From Ficedula albicollis (taxonomy: Eukaryota > Chordata > Aves > Passeriformes > Muscicapidae), in NCBI RefSeq assembly GCF_000247815.1, contig NC_021677.1:43374864-43438863 (forward strand): a stretch of DNA of 64,000 bases. Direction: 5' to 3'. The translations under genes and the position numbers were made by a program. Below the pieces are notes generated by a model. The model was not told where the DNA came from. It did not search any database and saw nothing but the letters and a program-made list of their open reading frames with translations. Below are positions 26,726 to 38,097 of the stretch, piece after piece; positions within the stretch are counted from its first letter, which is position 1, and each line of letters opens with the position of its first letter.

Positions 26726-29700
26726 AATGATCCTGTGTTAAAGCAGTCTTTTGAGATCCAACAAAAGATTACATGGGCTTTGAATTTCAGCATAAAAACC
26801 CAATCCAATATGAAACAATAATCTTCTAGTGTGAGATAAAAAGACACAGTTACAGTTATTAGTCTATACCTGATTAGTCTAGGCTACTTGAGGGAACAGG
26901 GAACATTGATGCTTCCCAACTTCATTCAGACACCCCACTTTGAAGAAAGCAGTTTTGCTAGGCCCAAGGTATCTTTTGTCTATCCATTCCCTTTGACCAG
27001 TAAAATGAGCTAATCTCAGTTATTTAATTAGCCAGTATTATCTGTTCAGCAGAACAGCCTTGGTTTCTCAGGAAAAAAAGGTGTTCTCTTGAAACTAGGC
27101 TGTGCCTCAGGGACACGCCCTCCATCAAAGGTCACAGAATCTGTTTCATATGTTGCCTTCAAAATGATGTAGAATAAAACCAGAAGATTCCAACCTCTGT
27201 TGAGTAGCTGACAACTCCAACATACCTTTCTTCCTTTTTAAAAAAATCCCATCCAGATGGGATCCTTGCTGCTAAAGCACTTGCAACATACCAGGCAGCC
27301 ACAGCAGAAACTGACAAGAAAACAAACAACTTAAATTTCTGATTTTACACATTATTTTTAGAAGAGTACTTTTCATGATAAAAGAAGGGTCTTCGGAAGG
27401 CAGAATTCTCTTATTGCACTAGAGAATTAGGTCACTTGAATCGGAAACTTGCAGGAGGCATATTCAGAAAGCTGACCACATCCACATTGCATGATTATGT
27501 CACAGAAATCTGAGTTGATACAAACTGGGGATATGGAAGTCATACACATGAGGAGACAAAGGATCTCAAAATTTTTGTTGCTTGGGGGAAAAAAACCAAG
27601 TAGGAATGTGGTAATGACATACCCAGAAAGACCACAAAGGGAAGGACAGCATTTACAAAGCTTAGTTCTACAAGAGCAAAAATGAAACACTCTGTAGCAT
27701 GGAGTGGAAATCTGAGCACTCAAGATATGGAAGGAGAGGTGCTGTGGCACCGTTTGGTTTTGAAGGACTCTGAAATGCTTGCTGAGAACTTGTGTCTCCA
27801 ATGTAAAGGCAAAGTTTGAGACATGGTGAGTGTCTATCAGGATTCTATCATGTTGTGATCAGGATGGAGGGCACTTAAATCATGCAACAGACATGGAACA
27901 TTGGGTATCAACCCAAATAAAAGCAAGAGAGAAGACTTGGATGAGGAGTGCCTGCAGAAGGTTGGATGGGAATGGTGTCTTGGGAGGAAAGTTGTCTCTT
28001 GGCATAAGGCAAAAACCAGAGACTATAGCCAAGAGTGTTCAGTCTGCTACAGTCAAAATCTGTTCTCCAAAGTTTCCTTAACTTTCTTTTCATTCAAATT
28101 ATTACCAATGCTTGCAATTTGAGCTGCTGGTGTTTCATTCCAACAGGTGTCTTGGAGTTGTAGGTGATGTCATCTCAAAATTTCATCTTGTTGAAATTCT
28201 ACTGCTTGTCTTTATTTGATGTCAAATAGAATAATCAAAACCACTGATGCATTTAGTAGACAACTCTTCACTCAAAAATTATTGAATTTGCTCTACGCTT
28301 GAAGAATGAATAAATAATCAGTAAAAAAATGAGTTTTGGGAGCATCTGAAAAGGACTGATTAAGATTGGCTTTCATCAACATTATAATTTACTTTTGTAA
28401 GCCTTTTTTTTTAAGGCTTTGTTTATTGGATGATTTAAATATTTAGTAAATATACTTCTTTTGAAATTAATGAAGAAGTACAAGAGAGAGTTTGATTTAC
28501 CAAAAATGTTAGATGTGAGATTGTGTTATGTGATTTGGGGATTTAATATGAAATATATGTGGGGGGAAATTTTCATACTTCAGCCATTTCTCATTAAAAA
28601 GCTTTATCAAAACCAGCTTGATTTGATTTTAACAGGAAACCACTAATTGGCATTTGGTGAAAGTTGTTCCCACACAGGGAGGAGTACCCCTATGAAACTG
28701 TTATTTTTCATTTAATTATCACTTTGAGGATTGCTGAGAAACAAGAAAATGTGTTAGACATTTTCCCTGACAACCTAAATATTCCTGTAAAATGCACTTT
28801 GGATCTCGGCTTTCTTTTGTCACTTTTGTCCGCTGTCTCTTCATGAATGCCTGGCCTGAAACTCAACTTGAAAAAGGGATTAATTCTTCTGCCTCTTACC
28901 CAAACACTCCCCAGTGCCTTTCCTTCTTAATTGCTGTGCTCATCACTGTCCCACATGTTAGAGAGGTGGGTAACCTGAGCTTCATCCTTGGGTCAGATCT
29001 CAAAACACACAAGATTTGATCTGGGCTTCCACCGGAAGATTTTTGAGACCGCTGCTGCGCACGAGCACTGGTGTGAGGTGCCACCTCCCTGCAGGTGTTT
29101 GCATTTCTCTGCTCAGTGTCTCGAGCTGTAAGTGTAATCAGAAGAAAATGTGGATTTTTCTTTCAAATATTGTAAGATTTCTCATTAAGTGGGAATGTAA
29201 TTAGTCAAAATAGTGTTCTTTGGAGTGGTTTCTTGTTATACTGAAAGGAAATTTGGACTGGAATCCTGTTGAGGGTCTAGTAGTAATTGTAATGATTACA
29301 TGAACAACAAAGTAAAGAGTAAATATGGAAATTAGATTTGGATCTGAATTCAAAAGCATCTTCAGTTCCCATGTTGGAAACCAACGTGATGGCATTTTTG
29401 GTACAGGCTGGGATGTTGAGATGTGCAAGTTGAGGCATGGAGAAATGGGATACCTGAGAGCAGCTGCTGGGGGAAGAACGGAGCCAAGGACAGAGGCTGG
29501 AGCTAAAAACAGGAAACAGGAAGGAGAATTAGGGGACAGACTAGAACAGCTGCCAGGGAATGAACAGGAACAAAAAAATAAGTGGACAGGTGCATGTAAA
29601 TAGTCCTGCTGAGCAGAAGGCTTCTGTAATTGTGAGAGAAATGTTAAAGGTTAAAAGACTTAAACAATTGGAGATTGGCAAAAGCAGCAGGTGCTTTGCT

Positions 29701-30843
29701 AAGGACAAGTTTGCAACCCCCTACCAACCGGGTGGAGGAGAGTTTTTGAGTGTTGTGGCAAAACCTCTGATCGGCATAAGAACAGCCCAGGTGCAGAGGA
29801 GGTGCGTTCCCAGCACCAGAGGATGATCACAACAAACGAACCTTTGTTTAGCAACAAGCTGGGATTTGAGCCAGGTAAGTGAAAAGGCTGATGAGCAGCA
29901 GATCCTTCGAGGTGAGAAAATGCTTTTTATCATGCCAATGTCCTCCTTCCCCATGGGGCTCAGGTGTAAAACTTCCCTCCTCCTACCTCCAAGGAGGCAT
30001 CGGGGCATCTACACGTAAGTCTGAAGGTATTCATCCCTTCTGATAAGGCACAACTGGCTCAAATATGCACCTGTGAGATGCAGCCATCACATCTTAGAAG
30101 GGGTCATCAACCAGCAAAGACCCCTGAAGTGCCCCCAACTCATTTCTAGAGCCTTCCACCAGAGAATTAAGCATGATCCACAGTATTGCACCAGACAGTG
30201 TAAAACTCCCCCACCAAGGTAGGTACCTGGGTGTTCCTACCTGAACCTGAATGTACTGAACTTTTGAACCCATTGAACTTCTTGTTTTACAGGCTCCCCC
30301 CAGTCCCAATGGGTGAAGACAGTGATCATCACTTCAAACTACAGACATCTAAATTGCATCAATCAAGTATTGTGGACCCAGGGGTTCCTCTCACTGTCTA
30401 ATCTTTTATTTCCACATTTCTCTTTTCCTTATGTGGATATATAAGGAATATCCTTATGTGGACTTAAAAGGATAAATTCCTTATCCTTAGCTTTATACTT
30501 TTATATTGTTATATTACTATAGACAGTAACCAAAATGGCTACATACCTCCTTTCCACTGCAACTAAACTGTCCCAAAATATATAGATACAGATATATAGA
30601 TACACAGATATATGCACATGTACACACACACTGGTGTCCTTTCACTCTAATGCACCCCACCCTGCCCCAGGGGTGGGTCCTAACAAATGTTTAAGCAAAA
30701 CAGAGGAAGATCTGTAAAATAATATCTGTATCTGTAAAAAAAATTTCTCCTGCTCACAAATGAGTCCTTTCTTTCAGGCTTGGTCTTAGATAAATAACAT
30801 GATGGTTTTCTGAGATGCAGCCAATGATGCACAGTGCCTCCTA
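26726..30843. other. Intergenic
   Basis: Frames up to 124 codons (27427-27801 minus) without motif. Around 30425-30490 'ccttatgtgga' and 'aaggataa...ttccttatcc' form nested short direct and inverted repeats. A purine-rich stretch of higher GC runs from about 29400 to 29830. No gene recognised. Confidence 0.55.
30578..30632. repeat. AT/AC-rich simple repeat with GATA units
   Basis: Alternating 'atatagatacagatatatag' type units pass into 'acatgtacacacacac'. Confidence 0.8.
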
Positions 30844-31341
30844 GGTCCCCAAGAATTATTATTTCCGTCACTGCTCATGTATGGTTGTGTATCTGTTCTC
30901 TCCTCTCTGCAATGTCCTATTTTCACCTAACCTTGAGTTCTTCCTGTCCAAGTGCCCCATCTCACATATGGAAAACTTTTCTGCCTAAGCACATTCATTT
31001 ACTCCTCAGGGAGAAGTCATCTTCCTGCATTTTTCCAAAGGTTCCTGACTCCATCAATCTCAAACAAATAAAGCAAATGTGACTCACTGCACCGGTCCCC
31101 AAGAATCATTATTTCCGTCACTGCTCATGTATGGTTGTGTATCTGTTCTCTCCTCTCTGCAATGTCCTATTTTCACCTAACCTTGAGTTCTTCCTGTCCA
31201 AGTGCCCCATCTCACATATGGAAAACTTTTCTGCCTAAGCACATTCATTTACTCCTCAGGGAGAAGTCATCTTCCTGCATTTTTCCAAAGGTTCCTGACT
31301 CCATCAATCTCAAACAAATAAAGCAAATGTGACTCACTGCA
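30844..31341. repeat. Direct tandem duplication, two units of 250 bp
   Basis: Units start with 'ggtccccaagaat' at 30844 and 31094 and end 'gactcactgca' at 31091 and 31341. The copies are almost identical (one clear T/C change near the start). The 65- and 82-codon frames inside are the same chance frame twice. Confidence 0.97.
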
Positions 31342-33568
31342 TGGGGATCGTGAGACAAAAGGATTTGGGAAATTGGAGGTTGCATATGCCCTGGGGGTAA
31401 GATCAACAGAAGGGATGACAAGAGAAAACTCTCAGGAACTCTGATAAAATTACTAAAAAATTACTAAAAACTTGTCTACAAAATCTGAAAATATATTCTT
31501 CTAGCCTACATTATGCTAGCAAATTTTGCTACTTTGGTGTATGTCTGTATCCACCTGTATTTGGTGGATGTCTTAAAGGTTGAGTTTATCCTATTTCTAC
31601 CACAAAAAAGAGTTTACAACAAATTAAGAGAAATAACACTGCATTTCTACATGGGTTATGTGTGGGAGAATTTTTGGGACCATCTCAAAGTCATAGTATA
31701 ATTTTTTCCAAGGGATTGTAAGGAAATCATAAGCTGCTTCCTATCACTGTTGGTTGCAGGTCTATGCTAGATTCAGTGTTAGATATACCACTGCCTGTTT
31801 GGAAGTTTTGTCACAAAATTGAGTACTGAAAATTACTACATAAAATTGACAAAATTGACTGTGGCTTGCACTTTGCTGTACACAAACTGTTTCAAAGTTC
31901 TTAGCTCCTGAGATAAAATCCAAATTGTAATTTTCAGCATTCTCTATTGCTCTTATTTACCAGTTTTGAGGAATTTTTTGTAGACCCAATCTTGTACTCT
32001 GGCTTAGTTCCTAGGTTAATTTGAGGCACCAGGAGGTACCCAGGGTCAGGCCAGGAAGAACCATCACTTGACAGTTCAATGGGTTCCTGGCTTATAAACA
32101 AGCATAAGTTAAGGTCCACACTAATAACTGAGGGCCAGCTGGGGCTTTTATCTGAAGTCACAACAAATGCATTTTTCTGATATTACAACTAAAATTCCTG
32201 TGACACCAATTTGTACACTCTTTTTCTCAACCTACATTCCTTACCCATTAAGAAGTGTTGTTTGAGATGTAGTGGTGTCCATTGCCAAGAGCATTAGAGA
32301 TGTTGACTGACCTGTCCTCACAGGCATCCTGTCTCCTGCAGAACCACTGATGCTTCCAGCAGCAGTTTTCAGGCAGAATTTTCCAGACAGCAGTTCATAC
32401 TGCTTTTGAAATTCTACCTAAGGATCACATTCAGAAGGTATCCAAAAGGAAACTGGAACAAACTACTTGTTTTCACTTGTAAAGGAGCCTGTAGGGTATT
32501 TGTCTATATCACAGAGCTCAATTGTCAGTGCCAAGGCTGAGCCCTTCTGAAATGGTGGTAGAGCTTCTGGGATAAAAGATTTAAGAAGAGGAATAAGCAT
32601 GTGTGAAAGAAACAGCTCTGCTATCTTCAGTGAAAAAAAATGGTCCAAAGAAGTTTGTCGTAAAACAACTGCAGATCACAAAACTATGTAAAAATACATG
32701 CAAAACCTCTTAATTTCAAAAGGCAAGGGAATATGTAATTGAGGAGAATGAAATTAGTAAACTAATTACAGGCTTTCAATAACTGATTTCCCAGTATATA
32801 AAGAAACTATATTTTGGCCAGCTTGTTGTGAGAAACCAGAATAAGAAAACATTACATGGAATTATGCAATACCTTTTGGTTTGTTTTGTTTTACTTTGTA
32901 TTTTAAAATATAATGCAAGGCTTTGTTTTCCATTAAAGGCTTCCATAGAAATTTAGCTGCGTGGAACTTTCCAGCAACAATGATTTTTGTTTCATTAAAT
33001 ACTGCCATGAGTCAATCTCTTTGCTTGTTTAACTGCATCCCATTTCAGTGCCTCCAGGGGTGTCTCTTATTTAAGGTAATAAATAACTTACCCTGTAATC
33101 CAGATAAAGCACACATGGATAGACCCCCCCTATGTGGGTGGACATGGTGCCTATAATGCAGGCAATAAGCATCCAAGGCAGATGCCTGATTCTCCTTTTT
33201 ACTAAGTGGAGAGTTAAACTCTATGGTTAGAGCAGTTCACTGCAATTTGATCTAACCCTGACCACTTACTTTGGGCTGAGATGAAGGATGCTACAGATCC
33301 CATTGACTACAAAGACAGCTTCATTTGTAGGGATGTGTTCTGTCCACATTCAATTTCAATCAGATTAATCTTGTTCACACTCTTTAAGAGACTATAGGCA
33401 CAACAGCCTGTCCTAATTAAGGGCACCTTTGGAAATACTGTCAGTAATGGCCAGTGTAAAGACCTACTCCTACTCTAACACCATAATACCAGATTTTGGG
33501 TCCTTAGTGGTATACAAATCTTTGATCTTTATAAGTATTTTGAAGAAATCTACTTAGTCTCATAATGA
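31342..33568. other. Intergenic, nothing recognised
   Basis: AT-rich sequence between two tandem duplications. Frames of 60-77 codons only. Confidence 0.6.
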
Positions 33569-34712
33569 AACTATCATCTTAGTTTTTAAACAAATATTAC
33601 AGTAGAAGAGAGAAAACAAAAGAAAAAATCCAATTGCTCCTGGAGACAAGAAAATTGGGCAACTTTTTTGATAATTGATAATTCCATATCACACATCTAT
33701 ATTTCACAAAACTAAGAAAGATCAATTACATAAAACAGGCCTTTACAAAAATTTGGCAGTGTTAGGTAAATGAATACAGATGCTACGCATTGCTTGGAAA
33801 AATAATTTATTATGTTAGCTTACAAAAATGACAAGTTTTTATGTTATACTTTAAATTACAAGTACAGCTAGCAACTTTGATCCTGCAAAGGTACCAACTA
33901 TCTCCTGAGATGCAATGAAGACTCACAACCCTGCCTTCAGGAATTGCTTGGAGTAAGTCCCATGTCTGCAAAAGTACAATGTAGTTTGATATTTTTGTTA
34001 CTGCCTCATTGGCTAACATTTTATAGTCTAATTGCAGAAAGCAGGTACAAATGTTGATGTTAAAATAACATATGAACTTTCCTAATAGAGCCTTAACCAA
34101 ACAAACGTATCTGCAGACTGTGCCAAGCTTTCAGCTTGCAAACTATCGTCTTAGTTTTTAAACAAATATTACAGTAGAAGAGAGAAAACAAAAGAAAAAA
34201 TCCAATTGCTCCTGGAGACAAGAAAATTGGGCAACTTTTTTGATAATTGATAATTCCATATCACACATCTATATTTCACAAAACTAAGAAAGATCAATTA
34301 CATAAAACAGGCCTTTACAAAAATTTGGCAGTGTTAGGTAAATGAATACAGATGCTACGCATTGCTTGGAAAAATAATTTATTATGTTAGCTTACAAAAA
34401 TGACAAGTTTTTATGTTATACTTTAAATTACAAGTACAGCTAGCAACTTTGATCCTGCAAAGGTACCAACTATCTCCTGAGATGCAATGAAGACTCACAA
34501 CCCTGCCTTCAGGAATTGCTTGGAGTAAGTCCCATGTCTGCAAAAGTACAATGTAGTTTGATATTTTTGTTACTGCCTCATTGGCTAACATTTTATAGTC
34601 TAATTGCAGAAAGCAGGTACAAATGTTGATGTTAAAATAACATATGAACTTTCCTAATAGAGCCTTAACCAAACAAACGTATCTGCAGACTGTGCCAAGC
34701 TTTCAGCTTGCA
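33569..34712. repeat. Direct tandem duplication, two units of 572 bp
   Basis: Units are 33569-34140 and 34141-34712, from 'aactatcatcttag' / 'aactatcgtcttag' to 'ctttcagcttgca'. One substitution was seen. Each copy has the same 96-codon minus-strand frame starting MVKALLGKF, with no recognisable product. Confidence 0.97.
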
Positions 34713-34784
34713 GCAACATACTCAGAGCACAAAAGACAGCTTTCATGTACTCCACACTGCAATCACTTGACAAAATCTCAGCTC

Positions 34785-34896
34785 TTAGTACTTTGATTGG
34801 TACTTAGGTTTTATATATGAGATTTCCTTCTGGCTTCATATTAGTACTTTGATTGGTACTTAGGCTTTATATATGAGATTTCCTTCTGGCTTCATA
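34785..34896. repeat. Direct tandem duplication, two units of 56 bp
   Basis: 'ttagtactttgattggtact' begins at 34785 and 34841 and both units end 'tctggcttcata'. One T/C difference was seen. It lies 72 bp after the 572-bp duplication. Confidence 0.97.
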
Positions 34897-35169
34897 TTGG
34901 TATCAATCAGGCACAGGCATTCTGAAGTCAGAGTGGCAAGTCAACAATAAAACTGGTGTTCTGCGGTGACATGAGTCACACCTTGTGTGTAACCATGGTG
35001 CCTCAAACTTAACAGGCTGGTAAGGACTTGTGCATCAAACCAACACAGTAGCAGCTCGTACTTTTATACTTCTACAATGCATTGTTCCTAAACCTGCATG
35101 AGGTGTTCTGAAAATCCAGCCTGTAGACTTAGTTTTATGTGCACCCATGTGATTTACAGGAAGTAACAG

Positions 35170-35236
35170 TCAAGCAGTAGTTTGGCTCAACTTGATCTAA
35201 AGGGTCTTTTCCAACTTGAATGATTCTATGATTCTA
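35170..35236 (+). mobile_element. Short CR1 3' tail
   Basis: 'ggctcaacttgatctaaagg' then 'gtcttttccaacttgaatga' and 'ttctatgattct' is the CR1 terminal sequence with intact 8-bp tail repeats. It is extremely 5'-truncated. Its last base abuts the first unit of the 701-bp tandem duplication. Confidence 0.85.
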
Positions 35237-36638
35237 GAATTTTTTAAAAATTCATTACATACTTCTCAAGATAGTCAAGTTGGATTTTTTTCCTCCTTAA
35301 AGACAGCAATTAATGGGAAAAGCAAATACCTCGTAAAGCTATCTTGGAACAAAAATAACGCGAAAAAGTCAAAACTGGTTTTATTTTGTGAGCCCTTTGT
35401 TAAAGAAAGAATACCAATAGTGCTTACCAATAGGAATTTAGATGTAAGATATAATTGCTTCTCCCTACACACATAAAAATCCCCATTTTGGGTATTCAGT
35501 GAATTACTAGATCACTTGAAAAACTGATATGAAATAAAACATTTAGTCATAAATGTGAAATACAATTGATACATATTAACAGACAAACCATCTCTCCTTG
35601 GAGATGGCTTTGTTATTTTGAAAAAGCTGTACTAGATCACATTAAAGTGGAACAAAGAGGTGCAACATTTCAGAGTTTTTCAAATTTTATAAGATTGGAT
35701 TGATGTTATTTAGAAGTACTATGGTTTTCATTATATAACTAAATTTGATTTAGTCTTACTGAAAAAAAAATCTAAATGAACTCGAAATCTCATTTCTCAG
35801 ATTCTGAAAAAAAATTAAAATATAAAAATGAGATAGTGTCAAATTATTCCAAGTGTTTTGGAGTTTGGTACCATATGATTTTTGTAAGATCGTGTATTTT
35901 TCAGTAAGCATTTGTTGTTCATCACACCAACACATACGAATTTTTTAAAAATTCATTACATACTTCTCAAGATAGTCAAGTTGGATTTTTTTCCTCCTTA
36001 AAGACAGCAATTAATGGGAAAAGCAAATACCTCGTAAAGCTATCTTGGAACAAAAATAACGCGAAAAAGTCAAAACTGGTTTTATTTTGTGAGCCCTTTG
36101 TTAAAGAAAGAATACCAATAGTGCTTACCAATAGGAATTTAGATGTAAGATATAATTGCTTCTCCCTACACACATAAAAATCCCCATTTTGGGTATTCAG
36201 TGAATTACTAGATCACTTGAAAAACTGATATGAAATAAAACATTTAGTCATAAATGTGAAATACAATTGATACATATTAACAGACAAACCATCTCTCCTT
36301 GGAGATGGCTTTGTTATTTTGAAAAAGCTGTACTAGACCACATTAAAGTGGAACAAAGAGGTGCAACATTTCAGAGTTTTTCAAATTTTATAAGATTGGA
36401 TTGATGTTATTTAGAAGTACTATGGTTTTCATTATATAACTAAATTTGATTTAGTCTTACTGAAAAAAAAATCTAAATGAACTCGAAATCTCATTTCTCA
36501 GATTCTGAAAAAAAATTAAAATATAAAAATGAGATAGTGTCAAATTATTCCAAGTGTTTTGGAGTTTGGTACCATATGATTTTTGTAAGATCGTGTATTT
36601 TTCAGTAAGCATTTGTTGTTCATCACACCAACACATAC
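35237..36638. repeat. Direct tandem duplication, two units of 701 bp
   Basis: Units are 35237-35937 and 35938-36638, from 'gaattttttaaaaattcatt' to 'caccaacacatac'. One difference was noticed (actagatcac versus actagaccac). Unit 1 begins exactly where a CR1 3' tail ends; the tail itself is not in unit 2. This is the largest duplication in the window. Confidence 0.97.
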
Positions 36639-38055
36639 TATAGATTTGCAGACACCCAGAATGCAATGAAAAAATAGACAAAGAAAATATTTTTCTAAAA
36701 CTCAGCACAAAATTGTAACTCCACTAATATTACAGACAAGGCTTCTGCTAGCTGTATTGCAGTCAGGATTTCCAAGCATAAAAGGAAATCTTTCTTTTTG
36801 AGAAGTAAAATTTTACACTGTGTGAACATGTTTATACATGTCAATGTCTATAAGAAAGAGACATAATTATAATTATGTTGACAGGATATACCTGATGCCT
36901 ACACAGCTATTAGAAGTCTGAACACACTTTTACATTTCAGAAATCAAGTCTGAAGGAAATTGCAATAGTTCTGTTTAATACAGTAAAGTAGTAGGAAGAG
37001 CTAGATTTTTTGAAAAACATTCAAGGACTTTATCTCAAGAAATAATTCAATGTTGAGGAATTTCATTCCACTAGGCCTATTTCTATCACATTAACCAATA
37101 CAAAAAGGTTTAGAAGTATTAAACAGACCTTTCTGACTTCACACCAGCACAGAAACATTTCACATCCATATTATTTGTTGAAATTCTGCAGATTCTTTGT
37201 TGTTACTTTATACTATACTGCAGTGACAATACTTGACTGGGAAATATGATGTAATGTATTCAGTGTCACATGTATGAAGAGCCTGGGTAATCTTAATTTT
37301 AGAATGTCCCAACCAAAATGCTAGTTCACAAGAATAATTTTGCTCCAGTTTTAGGATACTAACTGCAAAAAACCACTGTATTTCATTCAAGTGAAATGAA
37401 AACAAAGATCTGGAGGAAAGTGACTCTTGTATCAACTAACTTAATTAGGAGTGCTTGTAATGAAGTATCAGAATTAGATGGTTATTTGTTTTTTTAGCTA
37501 ACCCCAAATTAAAAGAAACTGGCAGTATGAAATGGCAATACACGTTCCAAAAATCAAAAGTGAATAACATATTTTCTTCTCATATGCTCCAAGGGGAAAA
37601 GAAAATAGAGTATCAGTTTTTGCTAATAAGCACATATAGAAATGTCAGCCTTAAAAGTGATACACCTTCAAAACCTCAGTAAGACACTTATCATATTAAC
37701 ACCCTCAGCTACAATCAAAATATTTTTTCCATTTGTTGATTTCTTCCGGTAATGTAATAGCACAGCAGAAATTTGAACACTTGAGCTGTTTGTTAAAACA
37801 CACTGCAAGAGCCAGTATTCCTTCTGTAGCACATCAGCTGCCTCCAGTGGAATTATTTCAACTTTGCTATCCAGTGCACAGCATACACAACAGACTTTCC
37901 CTAAGTATGGAACATAGTTAAGTCTAAATCAAAGTGAGCAAGTCTCTCACATTAAGAGATGATACAAAGTGGGATTGATGTGTGTTGATTGACATAATCA
38001 GGAGCTTCATTTTAGTCTGCCACTCTACTGAAATTTAAGAAATTACTTCCTTTCT

Positions 38056-38097
38056 GGAAAAATGAAGTGTTTCTTGATTTTGATACTTCATTTTTCC
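38056..38097. repeat. Perfect 13-bp inverted repeat
   Basis: GGAAAAATGAAGT (38056-38068) and its exact reverse complement (38085-38097) are separated by 16 bases. No element or gene is recognised around it. Confidence 0.85.

Noticed and set aside
28792..29019. 75-codon frame with 'VGNLSFILGSDL', reminiscent of a LINE polymerase C-terminal block
   Set aside because: Only one short block matches, with no second motif in order, so a LINE call is not supported.
33810..34672. Same 96-codon minus frame present twice, as if a duplicated gene
   Set aside because: The frame is duplicated only because it lies inside a 572-bp tandem repeat; there is no recognisable product and equal conservation outside the frame.
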